Positions 33,622 through 42,865 of a stretch of DNA of 64,000 nt are shown one piece after another. The number at the start of each line of letters is the position of its first letter. The first letter of the stretch is position 1. Origin of the DNA: Lachnospiraceae bacterium A2 (lineage in GTDB: Bacteria > Bacillota > Clostridia > Lachnospirales > Lachnospiraceae); assembly GCA_000403315.2 (NCBI GenBank), contig KE159636.1, forward strand, positions 2,579,797 through 2,643,796, written 5' to 3'. The notes under the pieces are model-generated. The model made no database searches, had not been told where the DNA came from, and was given only the letters and a program-made list of their open reading frames with translations. Position numbers and translations under genes: made by a program.

Positions 33622-34566
33622 ATGAAGCAGCCATTAATTATATTAACGGGGCCTACTGCCGTAGGGAAAACGGAGCTTTCCATCAGCTTGGCAAAGCAGG
33701 TAGGCGGGGCGGTGATTTCTGCAGACTCCATGCAGGTTTACCGGCACATGGACATCGGCTCCGCCAAGATCACAAAAGAAGAAATGCAGGGAATCCCCCA
33801 CTACCTTATCGATGCCTTTGATCCAGACGAAGAATTCCATGTGGTGCGGTTTCAGGAATATGCAAAGCATTACCTGGAAAAAATATACGGAGCAGGGCAA
33901 ATCCCCATCCTTGTAGGAGGCACGGGGTTCTATATCCAAGCCCTGCTGTATGGCATTGACTTTACGGAACAGGCGGAGGATAAGGAATACCGGGCAAGGT
34001 TAGAACAAATCGCCAGGGAGCAAGGCCCAAAAGCCCTCCATAAGCTGCTGGAAGAAACAGACGAAGCTTCCGCAGCGCAAATCCATGAAAATAATATAAA
34101 ACGTGTCGTGCGTGCGCTGGAATTTTACCACTTATCCGGCCAGAAAATTTCAGAGCACAACCAACGGGAACGGCAGCGGGAATCCCCTTACAACTTCGCC
34201 TATTTTGTTTTAAACGACGTGCGGGAACAGCTCTACCACCGGATTGGGCAGCGGGTAGACAAGATGGTGGCAGACGGGCTCGTAGAAGAAGTGCAGAAGC
34301 TGAAAGAAATGGGGTTCCACAAAGGCATGGTATCCATGCAGGGCCTTGGCTATAAGGAAATCCTCGATTACTTAGACGGGCGCTGCACGCTGGAAGAAGC
34401 CATTTACCGGATGAAACGGGATACCAGGCATTTCGCCAAACGCCAGCTTACGTGGTTCCGGCGGGAACGCAGCGTCATTTGGGTCGAAAAACAAGAATTT
34501 GGCTATGACAATGAAAAAATATTATCCTACCTGAAGGAAATACTAACCGAAAAACATATTTTATAA
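33622..34566 (+). CDS. miaA: tRNA dimethylallyltransferase MiaA
   Basis: A 314-residue enzyme that transfers a dimethylallyl group to A37 of tRNAs reading codons that start with U. P-loop GPTAVGKTELS (residues 9-19), the substrate motif SADSMQVYRHMDIGSAK, GGTGFYIQALLYG and the C-terminal TRHFAKRQLTWFRR are all present. Full length. GGAAGGAG lies upstream of the ATG. It follows mutL as in many Firmicutes; 67 bases separate them with no terminator. Confidence 0.96.
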   Translation: MKQPLIILTGPTAVGKTELSISLAKQVGGAVISADSMQVYRHMDIGSAKITKEEMQGIPHYLIDAFDPDEEFHVVRFQEYAKHYLEKIYGAGQIPILVGGTGFYIQALLYGIDFTEQAEDKEYRARLEQIAREQGPKALHKLLEETDEASAAQIHENNIKRVVRALEFYHLSGQKISEHNQRERQRESPYNFAYFVLNDVREQLYHRIGQRVDKMVADGLVEEVQKLKEMGFHKGMVSMQGLGYKEILDYLDGRCTLEEAIYRMKRDTRHFAKRQLTWFRRERSVIWVEKQEFGYDNEKILSYLKEILTEKHIL

Positions 34567-34607
34567 AACTGTATCAAAGCGTCATGCATTCCGCGAAAGG
34601 ACAACCA

Positions 34608-35885
34608 ATGAAAGAATTATACCAAAAATTAGGCATCCAGGAAAAAGTTTACAGCTATGGGCAGCAGTTTGAAGAAAAGCTGAAAGACCGCTTTGCAGAA
34701 CTGGACAAGACCGCCGAATACAACCAGCTAAAAGTCATCCGGGCCATGCAGGCCCATAAAGTCAGCGCAGAATGTTTTATGGGAACCACCGGATATGGGT
34801 ATAATGATTTAGGGCGGGACACGTTAGAGGAAGTCTACGCCACATGCTTCCATGGGGAAGCTGCGCTGGTACGCCCCCAAATCACCTGCGGCACCCACGC
34901 CCTGGCCCTTGCGCTGATGTCGAACTTAAGGCCCGGCGACGAGCTGCTGTCCCCGGCCGGCAAGCCTTACGACACCTTAGAGGAAGTCATCGGCATCCGC
35001 CCCTCCAAAGGTTCCCTTGCAGAGTACGGCGTCACTTACCGCCAGGTGGACTTGCTCCCAGGCGGCGCCTTTGACTACGAAGCCATTGCAGGCGCCATTA
35101 CGGAAAAAACAAAGCTTGTTGCCATCCAGCGTTCCAAAGGATACCAAACAAGGCCAACTTTTTCCGTTGCCCAGATAGGGGAACTGATTTCTTTTGTAAA
35201 AAAAATCAAGCCCAGCCTTATCTGCATGGTAGACAACTGCTATGGGGAATTTGTAGAGCAAAGAGAGCCCTTAGAAGCCGGCGCAGACATGATCGTAGGA
35301 TCCCTGATTAAAAACCCCGGCGGCGGCTTAGCGCCTATCGGCGGCTATATTGCCGGCAAAAAAGAGTGCATCGAAAACGCCGCTTACCGCCTGACTTCCC
35401 CGGGGCTTGGCAAAGAAGTCGGGGCGTCCTTAGGCGTTATCCAGTCCTTCTACCAGGGTCTGTTTTTTGCCCCCACCGTAGTGGCAGCCGCCTTAAAAAG
35501 CGCTATTTTTGCCGCAAATATATACGAAAGCCTTGGGTTCCCGGTTATCCCGGACGGCTCCGAAAGCCGCCACGACATTATACAGGCCGTCACCCTAAAT
35601 TCCCCGGAAGCCCTGATTGCCTTCTGCAAAGGCATCCAGGCCGCCGCCCCCGTAGACAGCCATGTAACCCCGGAGCCATGGGACATGCCCGGTTACGGCG
35701 ACAAGGTCATTATGGCCGCAGGGGCATTTATCCAGGGATCCTCCATTGAGTTAAGCGCAGACGGCCCCTTACGCCCCCCATACGCCGCCTATTTCCAAGG
35801 CGGCCTGACATGGCCCCACGGGAAGCTTGGGATCCTAATGTCCCTGCAAAAACTGTACGAATCTGGATTGGTAACCTTATTTTGA
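34608..35885 (+). CDS. Methionine gamma-lyase family protein (aluminium-resistance type)
   Basis: A 425-residue PLP-dependent enzyme of the Cys/Met metabolism superfamily, in the branch often labelled aluminium resistance/YnbB. The PLP-lysine region is IVGSLIKNPGGGLAPIGGYI; other blocks are TCGTHALALALMSNLRPGDE and MVDNCYGEFVE. The actual substrate in this branch is not settled. Start at 34608 (MKELYQKLG) because GAAAGG precedes it by 7 bases; an upstream in-frame ATG at 34584 lacks a site. It follows miaA closely. Confidence 0.88.
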   Translation: MKELYQKLGIQEKVYSYGQQFEEKLKDRFAELDKTAEYNQLKVIRAMQAHKVSAECFMGTTGYGYNDLGRDTLEEVYATCFHGEAALVRPQITCGTHALALALMSNLRPGDELLSPAGKPYDTLEEVIGIRPSKGSLAEYGVTYRQVDLLPGGAFDYEAIAGAITEKTKLVAIQRSKGYQTRPTFSVAQIGELISFVKKIKPSLICMVDNCYGEFVEQREPLEAGADMIVGSLIKNPGGGLAPIGGYIAGKKECIENAAYRLTSPGLGKEVGASLGVIQSFYQGLFFAPTVVAAALKSAIFAANIYESLGFPVIPDGSESRHDIIQAVTLNSPEALIAFCKGIQAAAPVDSHVTPEPWDMPGYGDKVIMAAGAFIQGSSIELSADGPLRPPYAAYFQGGLTWPHGKLGILMSLQKLYESGLVTLF

Positions 35886-35991
35886 AATTATTTATGAATT
35901 TTTAACAATAAATTAGTATACACAACCGCCTATATATGCTAAAATAAAATGTAAAACTTTTTCCTTTGCTTTGAGAGAGTACAGGGAACTT

Positions 35992-36684
35992 ATGAATACA
36001 CATATTACAATGAAGGAACTACCGGAATCCGAGCAGCCTTTGGAAAAATGCATCCGCTACGGCGCGCATGTGCTGTCAGACGCAGAACTTTTGGCTGCCA
36101 TCCTGAAAAACGGCACAAGGGACATGACGGCCCTGCAGCTTGCCCAGCTTTTCCTGTCCCAGAAGGAGAAGAACCTGCTGAACTTAACTGCCATGGGCAC
36201 AGAAGAAATGCAGAAGCTCCCGGGCATTGGGCAGGTAAAGGCCGCGCAGCTAAAATGCGTGGCAGAACTGGCAAGGCGCATTGCCAAGGCCAGCAGGGTC
36301 CGGGACGTAAGGCTGAACGAGCCAGCCACCATTGCGGCCTACTATATGGAATCCCTCCGGCACGAAACGAAAGAAAAACTGTTATTATCCATGTTTGATG
36401 CAAAAAGCAGCCTTTTGGGGGACGAAATCATTTCCGTGGGCACAGCCACCAGTTCGCTGGTGTCCCCAAGGGAAATCTTCCGGAAGGCGCTGGAATACGG
36501 CGCCGTCCACATCGTGCTCCTCCATAACCACCCCAGCGGGGATCCTGCGCCGAGCGACGCAGACCTTGCCGTGACAAAACGGGTGGCAGAGAGCGGCATG
36601 GTCCTTGGGATTGCCCTTGCAGACCACATTATTATTGGGGATAACAGATATATCAGCTTTAGAGAAAATGGCCTTTTAGGTTGA
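35992..36684 (+). CDS. radC: RadC/JAB domain DNA repair protein
   Basis: A 230-residue RadC-family protein: N-terminal helix-hairpin-helix region (about 60-100; LPGIGQVKAAQLKCVAELAR) and C-terminal JAB/MPN-like domain with the metal motif HNHPSGDPAPSDAD (His178, His180). The family's biochemical role is unclear despite the name. The gene lies 18 bases before mreB, the usual radC-mreB order in Firmicutes. The start is taken at ATG 35992; its ribosome site is weak (CAGGGAA). Confidence 0.9.
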   Translation: MNTHITMKELPESEQPLEKCIRYGAHVLSDAELLAAILKNGTRDMTALQLAQLFLSQKEKNLLNLTAMGTEEMQKLPGIGQVKAAQLKCVAELARRIAKASRVRDVRLNEPATIAAYYMESLRHETKEKLLLSMFDAKSSLLGDEIISVGTATSSLVSPREIFRKALEYGAVHIVLLHNHPSGDPAPSDADLAVTKRVAESGMVLGIALADHIIIGDNRYISFRENGLLG

Positions 36685-36701
36685 GGAAAGGAACGTAAAT
36701 T

Positions 36702-37721
36702 ATGTCGACAAATGTTTATGGAATTGATTTAGGGACTTGTAACCTGAAAGTATTTTGCAAGGCTACGGGAAATGTCATCAATGAGAAAAACGCCATTGCG
36801 GTTGTGAACAAGAACCAGCTCTATGCCTTCGGGAACGATGCGTATGCCATGTATGAGAAAGCGCCGGACGCCATCAAGGTATCCTTCCCGGTCGTGAATG
36901 GGGTAATAGCAGATTACAACAATATGCAGAACATGATTGGAGAGGTATTGGACAAGCATGTGAAGAACCATATTAAGGGGGCTGAATTTATTGTGGCCGT
37001 GCCCACGGACATTACAGAAGTAGAAAAAAAGGCATTCTTTGACTTGTTCTACAAGAGCCGCTTCAAGCCAAAGAGTGTGCTCCTTTGTGAAAAGCCCATA
37101 GCGGACGCAGTAGGCCTTGATTTGGACGTTAATTCCCCCACTGGGTTCATGATTGTCAATATCGGCGCAGACACCACGGAGATTTCCGTCATTTCCCTTG
37201 GGGGGCTTGTGTTAAGCGACCTGCTCCACTTTGGGGGGAAGCGCATTGATGAATCCATTATCAACCATATGAAACGCAATTTCGGGCTGGTCATCGGCCA
37301 GAAAACTGCCATGTACTTAAAAGAAACGCTGGGCTGCGCACTCCCGGAGGAAGAGGAACAGACCACCGTCATTGTAGGGCGGGACGTGGTGAGCGGCCTT
37401 CCCATTGAAATGGAGGTTTCCTCCCCAGTGGTATACGAAGCCATCAAGGACAACCTCAATTCCATCTGCACCTCCATTAAGATGATTTTGGAAAAAACCC
37501 CGCCAGAGCTGGCAAAGGACATTATCCATTCCGGCATTTACATTACCGGCGGCTCCTCCAAAATCAAGCGGCTGGACGAGCTGTTCAAGCAGATTACCAA
37601 CATTCAGGTCAATACCTGCGAACTGCCAGAGGAGAGCGCCGTAAGGGGCCTGAATAAAATTGTTTCCGATGAAAAATTCCGGCGGCTGGCTTTTAGCATG
37701 AAAACCAGAATTTATAAATAA
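36702..37721 (+). CDS. mreB: Rod-shape actin MreB/Mbl
   Basis: A 339-residue bacterial actin. Phosphate-1 loop GIDLGTCNLKVF, the phosphate-2 region GFMIVNIGADTTEISVISLG, and the adenosine motif GIYITGGSSKIKRLDELF are clear. It polymerises under the membrane and guides the elongasome (MreC, MreD, RodA, PBP2), most of which is encoded just downstream. AGGAAAGG precedes the ATG. The family member (MreB versus Mbl) cannot be settled without comparison. Confidence 0.93.
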   Translation: MSTNVYGIDLGTCNLKVFCKATGNVINEKNAIAVVNKNQLYAFGNDAYAMYEKAPDAIKVSFPVVNGVIADYNNMQNMIGEVLDKHVKNHIKGAEFIVAVPTDITEVEKKAFFDLFYKSRFKPKSVLLCEKPIADAVGLDLDVNSPTGFMIVNIGADTTEISVISLGGLVLSDLLHFGGKRIDESIINHMKRNFGLVIGQKTAMYLKETLGCALPEEEEQTTVIVGRDVVSGLPIEMEVSSPVVYEAIKDNLNSICTSIKMILEKTPPELAKDIIHSGIYITGGSSKIKRLDELFKQITNIQVNTCELPEESAVRGLNKIVSDEKFRRLAFSMKTRIYK

Positions 37722-37735
37722 AGGTGTAATCATAT

Positions 37736-38674
37736 ATGAAGCGTAAACCAACAAAACATTCCATACCAACCAGATATACCCTCCTGATACTGACAGGGCT
37801 CTGTATCATTGTCATGTTCGTCAGCTTTACGCTGAATTTGTCCGGAGGGCCTTTGAATACAGTAGCCGGGTATGTGTTTGTCCCCATGCAGAAGGGGATC
37901 AATACCATCGGCACATGGTTTTTGTCCCGGGCGGACGACCTGAAATCGCTGCGGGACGTGATGCAGGAGAACCGGGAACTGCAGGCAGAAGTGGATAAGC
38001 TGACACAGGAATTAAGCACCATCAAGCTGGAACAGTATGAACTGGACAACCTCCGGGAGCTGATGGAGCTGGACCAAAAATACCCCAGCTATGAAAAAGT
38101 AGCCGCCCATGTCATTGGGAACGACGGCGGGAACTGGTTCAGCATTTTCCTGATTGACAAAGGCGAAAACGACGGGATTGAAAAAGACATGAACGTTATT
38201 GCAGGGAGCGGGCTGGTAGGGATTGTCATTGACACCGGCCCTAATTATGCAAAAGTCCGTTCCATAATTGACGACGCCAGCAATGTAAGCGGCATGTCGC
38301 TGTCCACCGCCGACCGCTGCATTATCAGCGGGAACCTTGCCACCATGAATGAACAGCAGGTCATCGCGTTTACAGATTTGAAATGTGACGACAATGCAGT
38401 AAGCACAGGGGAGCAGATGGTAACTTCCCATATCAGCGACAAGTATCTGGAAGGCATTTTAATCGGTTATGTCAGTTCCATTGAACGGGATTCCAATAAC
38501 CTGACATATTCCGGCACCATTACGCCAGCCGTGGATTTCCAGCACCTGCGGGAAGTACTGGTAATACTGGATAAGAAGAATATGGGAGACCAGCAGGAGG
38601 GGCAGGAAACGCCAAAGAACACGAAACAGCAGAAAACCAAAGAAAAGCAAAAGAAACAGGAGGGCAGCCAATGA
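37736..38674 (+). CDS. mreC: Rod-shape protein MreC
   Basis: A 312-residue protein with one N-terminal membrane segment (about 13-33), a coiled coil (about 70-110; NRELQAEVDKLTQELSTIKL) and the beta-barrel pair of the MreC family (GNDGGNWFSIFLIDKGENDG, IAGSGLVGIVIDTGPNYAKV). The lysine/glutamine-rich tail after residue 285 is a loose extension. It links the cytoplasmic MreB filament with PBP2 outside. Overlaps mreD by 4 bases. Confidence 0.95.
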   Translation: MKRKPTKHSIPTRYTLLILTGLCIIVMFVSFTLNLSGGPLNTVAGYVFVPMQKGINTIGTWFLSRADDLKSLRDVMQENRELQAEVDKLTQELSTIKLEQYELDNLRELMELDQKYPSYEKVAAHVIGNDGGNWFSIFLIDKGENDGIEKDMNVIAGSGLVGIVIDTGPNYAKVRSIIDDASNVSGMSLSTADRCIISGNLATMNEQQVIAFTDLKCDDNAVSTGEQMVTSHISDKYLEGILIGYVSSIERDSNNLTYSGTITPAVDFQHLREVLVILDKKNMGDQQEGQETPKNTKQQKTKEKQKKQEGSQ

Positions 38675-39195
38675 AACTAAGGCGCAAGTTTGCAGTATTT
38701 GCCATTGTTACCATATGTTTCCTGCTGCAGAGTACCTTGTTCCAAGCCCTCTCCTTTGCATCCATTTCCCCAAACCTCCTGATTGTGGCGGTTTCCTCCT
38801 TCGGGTTTATGCGGGGCAGGAAAGAGGGGATGTGGATTGGGTTTTTCTGCGGGCTTCTGCTGGATATTTTTTATGGCAGCGTAATTGGGTTCTATGCCCT
38901 GATTTACTCATATATCGGCTATGTCAACGGATTTTTCCGCAAAATGTTTTTCCCGGACGACATTAAGCTGCCGCTGATTTTGATTGCACTGAGCGATTTT
39001 TCCTGCAATTTTATGGTATATGTATTCCTGTTTTTCCTGCGGAGGAAATTCCGGTTCAATTACTATTTGCTGCACATTATGCTGCCGGAATTGGTATACA
39101 CCATACTAGTGACGATTATCCTTTATTTTATTATCCTGAAAATCAACCAGAAGCTAGAAGCAATTGAGCGAAGGAGCGCGAATAAGTTTGTTTGA
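38671..39195 (+). CDS. mreD: Rod-shape protein MreD
   Basis: A 174-residue protein with about five membrane helices and the family stretch GFFCGLLLDIFYGSVIGFYA. It completes the MreBCD complex. The ATG overlaps the end of mreC (ATGA), and its own end overlaps the start region of the PBP2 gene, so translation is coupled through the cluster. Confidence 0.93.
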   Translation: MKLRRKFAVFAIVTICFLLQSTLFQALSFASISPNLLIVAVSSFGFMRGRKEGMWIGFFCGLLLDIFYGSVIGFYALIYSYIGYVNGFFRKMFFPDDIKLPLILIALSDFSCNFMVYVFLFFLRRKFRFNYYLLHIMLPELVYTILVTIILYFIILKINQKLEAIERRSANKFV

Positions 39196-42076
39196 GTCTA
39201 TCAAGAATTTCAGTAAAAAGTTAATAAGTTCCCGGCTGTTTATCTTAAGCCTTGCCATGCTGGGCATTTTTGCCATCCTCATGCAGCGCATCTTTGTGCT
39301 GCAGATTATCAATGGGAAGGAATATATGGACAACTATACCTTACGCATCCAGAAGGAACGCGTCACCTCCGGGACCCGGGGCAGTATTTATGACCGCAAT
39401 GGAAAACTCCTTGCATACAGCGAGCTTTCTTATTCCGTGACGATAGAGGATAACGGCATTTATACCAGCACCTCTGAAAAAAACCGGCTGATGAACGAGG
39501 AGCTGAACACTGTCATCCACATGGTTGAGGAAAAGGGGGACGCCATTACCAACACCTTCGGCATCCAGAAAGATGAAACAGGGGCGTATGGCTTTGTTGT
39601 AACCGGGAAAGCACAGAAGCGGTTCCTTGCGGACGTTTATGGGCACACCAAGATTGACGACCTGAAATTCAACAAGAAATTAGGATATAACGAAGGATCC
39701 GCTACGCCGGAACAGGTAATGGAATATCTGCAGGATAAATTTGGCATTTACGTAGAAGGCAGGGAATATGAGGACATAAAGGGCAGGGAGCTGAATTTTT
39801 ACACCAGCGAAGAAGCCTATAAAATTATGGTTCTGCGGTATGCCATTTCCCAGAACAGCTACCAGCGCTATGTGCTGACGACAATTGCCCAGAATGTCAG
39901 CGAAGAAACTGTCGCCGTCATCAAAGAAAATTCGGAAATCCTGCAGGGCATTGACATTATGGAGGACAGCATACGCAAATATGTGGACAGCACGTATTTT
40001 TCCCATATTATCGGCTATACCGGAAAGATTTCCCAGACGGAATATGACGAGCTTTCCAAAGAAAACGACCAGTATACCTTGAACGACGTCATTGGGAAGT
40101 CCGGCATCGAGCAGGTGATGGACCAGGAACTGCAGGGGACTAAGGGCATTGAGCAGTTTTACGCCGACAGCGTAGGGCGGATTACGGAAATGATTAAGAA
40201 GGTGGACGCTTCTTCCGGCAATAACATTTACCTGTCCATTGACGCGGACCTGCAAAAAGCTGTTTACCAGATGCTGGAGCAGGAGCTTGCCGGGATCCTT
40301 TATGCAAATATTGAAAATATTAAGGAATACGACACCAGCACGGGTTCCGCTTCAGACATTAAAATCCCTATTGACGATGTATTTTTTGCATTAATCAATA
40401 ACAATGTCATTGACATCAGCCACTTCAGCGCAGAAGATGCAAAGCTGATAGAGCAGCAGGTATACAGCGCATTTCTGGCAAAGCAGGATTCCGTCATCAA
40501 TGAGCTGCGCCAGCAATTTTCCTCAGGCGCCCCCGTCCCTTATGAGGACCTGGACAGCGAGCAGCAGATGTACATGAGCTATATCCTGTCCATGCTGCAG
40601 AAGAAGGAAATCTTCCTGTCGGACAAAGTAGATACGGAAGACGAGGTTTACAAGGCATGGAAAAACGATACCATAAGCTTATGCGAATACCTGCGCCGTG
40701 CTATCGCCATGGACTGGATTGACATTACGAAATTTGATACGGACTCCAAATATTCCGACTCTACAGAAATATATGACGCTTTAGTAACTTATATTACGGA
40801 AGAATTAAAAACAGACCGGGAATTCAGCAAACGGATTTATAAATACATGATAAACCAGGAGCTGGTTTCCGGCACGCAGATCTGCCTTCTGCTGTTTGAG
40901 CAGGGCATCCTGCAGGAAAGCGAAGGGGACCTGACGGCTTTGCAGGTGGGGAATTTAAGCGCGTTCCAGTTTATGCGGGACAAAATCAAAAACCTGCAGA
41001 TTACGCCGGCCCAGCTTGCCTTAGACCCATGTACTGCAAGCTGCGTTATGATAAACCCAAGGAACGGGGAACTGCTTGCCTGTGTGACTTATCCCGGATA
41101 CGACACCAACCGGCTTGCCAACTCGGTGGATTCGGAATATTTTGCCAGCCTGCAGGCGGATTTATCCATCCCCCAATATAACAATGCCACCCAGCAGCAG
41201 ACGGCGCCAGGTTCTACCTTTAAGCCTGTGACTGCCGCCGCCGCATTGACAGAAGGGGCAGTCAGCGTCAGCGAGCAGATTGCCACCAAAGGGGAATTTA
41301 CGGAAATCAACCCCTCCCCCAGATGCTGGATTTACCCGGGGAGCACCCACGGGGCAATTACCGTGTCCGAAGCCATCCGGGATTCCTGTAACTATTTCTT
41401 TTATGACCTTGGGTACCGCATGAGCTCCGCCGGGGGCGTCTACAACGAAAACAAAGGGATTGCCACCATACAGAAATACGCCGCATTGTTTGGGCTGGAT
41501 GAAAAAACAGGCATTGAGATACCGGAGAATGAACCGCATATTGCCGATGAATACCCGATTACTTCATCCATCGGGCAGAGTAACCACAACTTTACTACCA
41601 CGCAGATTGCACGGTATTTAACAGCAGTAGCCAGCAGCGGGGACATTTATAAGCTGACGCTTTTAGATAAGGAAACGACTTCTGATGGGACCTTGGTGCA
41701 GGAATTTAAGCCGGAAATCATCCGGAAAATTTCAGAAGTATCCAATGTTTCTTGGGATGCCATCCATAACGGGATGCGCATGGTAGCGGAGAAGCACAAT
41801 TCCTTTAAGGGCTTCCCCATTGCAGTGGCCGGAAAGACCGGGACTGCCCAGCAGATCCCCACAAGGGCCAACCACGCGCTGTTTATCGGCTATGCGCCCT
41901 TTGCCAACCCGGAAATTGCCATCGCAACCCGGATTGCGTACGGGTATACTTCTGCCAATGCTACGGAAGTGTCCAAAAACATCCTGAAATACTATTTCAA
42001 GCTTGAGGGCACGGACACGTTATTGGATGGGCAGGCGGAAGAAATTGAAAGCACTGCCAATGGGTTTACCGATTAA
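39188..42076 (+). CDS. mrdA: Penicillin-binding protein 2 (elongation transpeptidase)
   Basis: A 962-residue class B PBP that cross-links side-wall peptidoglycan with RodA. Membrane anchor at about 14-36, dimerisation domain from SGTRGSIYDRNG, transpeptidase with Ser676 (GSTFK), the SxN motif (SCN in RDSCNYFFYDLG) and Lys883 (KTGTAQ). It is about 250 residues longer than typical PBP2, with an extra helical insertion at about residues 365-600 before the catalytic Ser. The TTG at 39188 is chosen for AAGGAG 11 bases upstream; an earlier TTG at 39164 overlaps more of mreD. It lies between mreD and minC. Confidence 0.9.
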   Translation: MFESIKNFSKKLISSRLFILSLAMLGIFAILMQRIFVLQIINGKEYMDNYTLRIQKERVTSGTRGSIYDRNGKLLAYSELSYSVTIEDNGIYTSTSEKNRLMNEELNTVIHMVEEKGDAITNTFGIQKDETGAYGFVVTGKAQKRFLADVYGHTKIDDLKFNKKLGYNEGSATPEQVMEYLQDKFGIYVEGREYEDIKGRELNFYTSEEAYKIMVLRYAISQNSYQRYVLTTIAQNVSEETVAVIKENSEILQGIDIMEDSIRKYVDSTYFSHIIGYTGKISQTEYDELSKENDQYTLNDVIGKSGIEQVMDQELQGTKGIEQFYADSVGRITEMIKKVDASSGNNIYLSIDADLQKAVYQMLEQELAGILYANIENIKEYDTSTGSASDIKIPIDDVFFALINNNVIDISHFSAEDAKLIEQQVYSAFLAKQDSVINELRQQFSSGAPVPYEDLDSEQQMYMSYILSMLQKKEIFLSDKVDTEDEVYKAWKNDTISLCEYLRRAIAMDWIDITKFDTDSKYSDSTEIYDALVTYITEELKTDREFSKRIYKYMINQELVSGTQICLLLFEQGILQESEGDLTALQVGNLSAFQFMRDKIKNLQITPAQLALDPCTASCVMINPRNGELLACVTYPGYDTNRLANSVDSEYFASLQADLSIPQYNNATQQQTAPGSTFKPVTAAAALTEGAVSVSEQIATKGEFTEINPSPRCWIYPGSTHGAITVSEAIRDSCNYFFYDLGYRMSSAGGVYNENKGIATIQKYAALFGLDEKTGIEIPENEPHIADEYPITSSIGQSNHNFTTTQIARYLTAVASSGDIYKLTLLDKETTSDGTLVQEFKPEIIRKISEVSNVSWDAIHNGMRMVAEKHNSFKGFPIAVAGKTGTAQQIPTRANHALFIGYAPFANPEIAIATRIAYGYTSANATEVSKNILKYYFKLEGTDTLLDGQAEEIESTANGFTD

Positions 42077-42093
42077 TGTTTGGAGGGATAAAT

Positions 42094-42780
42094 TTGCCAA
42101 GACCTGTAATATTAAAAAGCAACAAATATGGAATCAACCTGATTATGGACCGGGATATGGACTTTGAAGAGCTTTTAGCCTGTATCAAAGAACGTTTCCA
42201 GGAATCCGAGAACTTTTTCCGGAATGCCAAAATGGCCATTTCCTTTGAGGGCAGGCGGCTGACGCAGGAGGAGGAATTCCGGATTGTGGACACCATCACA
42301 AGCAATACTTCCGTAAATATTATCTGCATTTTGGACAACGATGTTTTACGGGAGGAGCTTGTCCGCCAGAAAATTGAACAGTTCGAGGAGGAGCAGGCAG
42401 GGAAAACCGGGGAATTTTACCGGGGGACCCTCCGTTCCGGCCAGGTGCTGGACTGTGAGAGCAGCGTTATTGTGCTGGGGGATGTGAACCCGGGGGCAAA
42501 GATCATCTCTAAAGGGAGCATTGTGGTGCTGGGAGCCCTCAAGGGCACTGCCTATGCGGGGGCAAACGGCAATGAACTGGCCTTTGTGGCCGCCCTTGAG
42601 ATGGACCCTATCCAGATAAAAATTGGGGAAATTATTGCAAGGAGCTCAGACAATAAGCCTGCCGCCGGGAAACGCCGCTTACGGAAGGCAAAAGTAACCA
42701 TAGAGCCGCAGGTGGCTATCGTCAAAGAGGGGAATATTTATATTGAGCCAATTACAAAGGGCCTTTTGAATAACATCTAG
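42094..42780 (+). CDS. minC: Septum-site inhibitor MinC
   Basis: A 228-residue division inhibitor. The C-terminal right-handed beta-helix domain is unmistakable (FYRGTLRSGQVLDCESSVIV, GDVNPGAKIISKGSIVVLGA, LKGTAYAGANG). The N-terminal domain covers about 1-95. The TTG at 42094 is preferred: GGAGGG lies 8 bases before it, whereas the ATG at 42076 lies upstream of that site and inside the PBP2 stop. MinC blocks FtsZ assembly away from mid-cell, with MinD and MinE encoded next. Confidence 0.92.
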   Translation: MPRPVILKSNKYGINLIMDRDMDFEELLACIKERFQESENFFRNAKMAISFEGRRLTQEEEFRIVDTITSNTSVNIICILDNDVLREELVRQKIEQFEEEQAGKTGEFYRGTLRSGQVLDCESSVIVLGDVNPGAKIISKGSIVVLGALKGTAYAGANGNELAFVAALEMDPIQIKIGEIIARSSDNKPAAGKRRLRKAKVTIEPQVAIVKEGNIYIEPITKGLLNNI

Positions 42781-42862
42781 GAAGCAGGAGGATGCAGCCA
42801 GCAGGGCTTTTGCGGCTGACGGAAGGGCTTAGAACAATATCTAAAAAGCAGGAGGATGTAGT
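42772..42862 (+). repeat. Direct repeat between minC and minD
   Basis: AACATCTAGGAAGCAGGAGG plus ATGCAG at 42772-42797 recurs as AATATCTAAAAAGCAGGAGG plus ATGTAG at 42837-42862. The first copy includes the minC stop, the second the minD ribosome site. It looks like a local duplication of a ribosome-binding region. Confidence 0.6.
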
Positions 42863-42865
42863 AGG

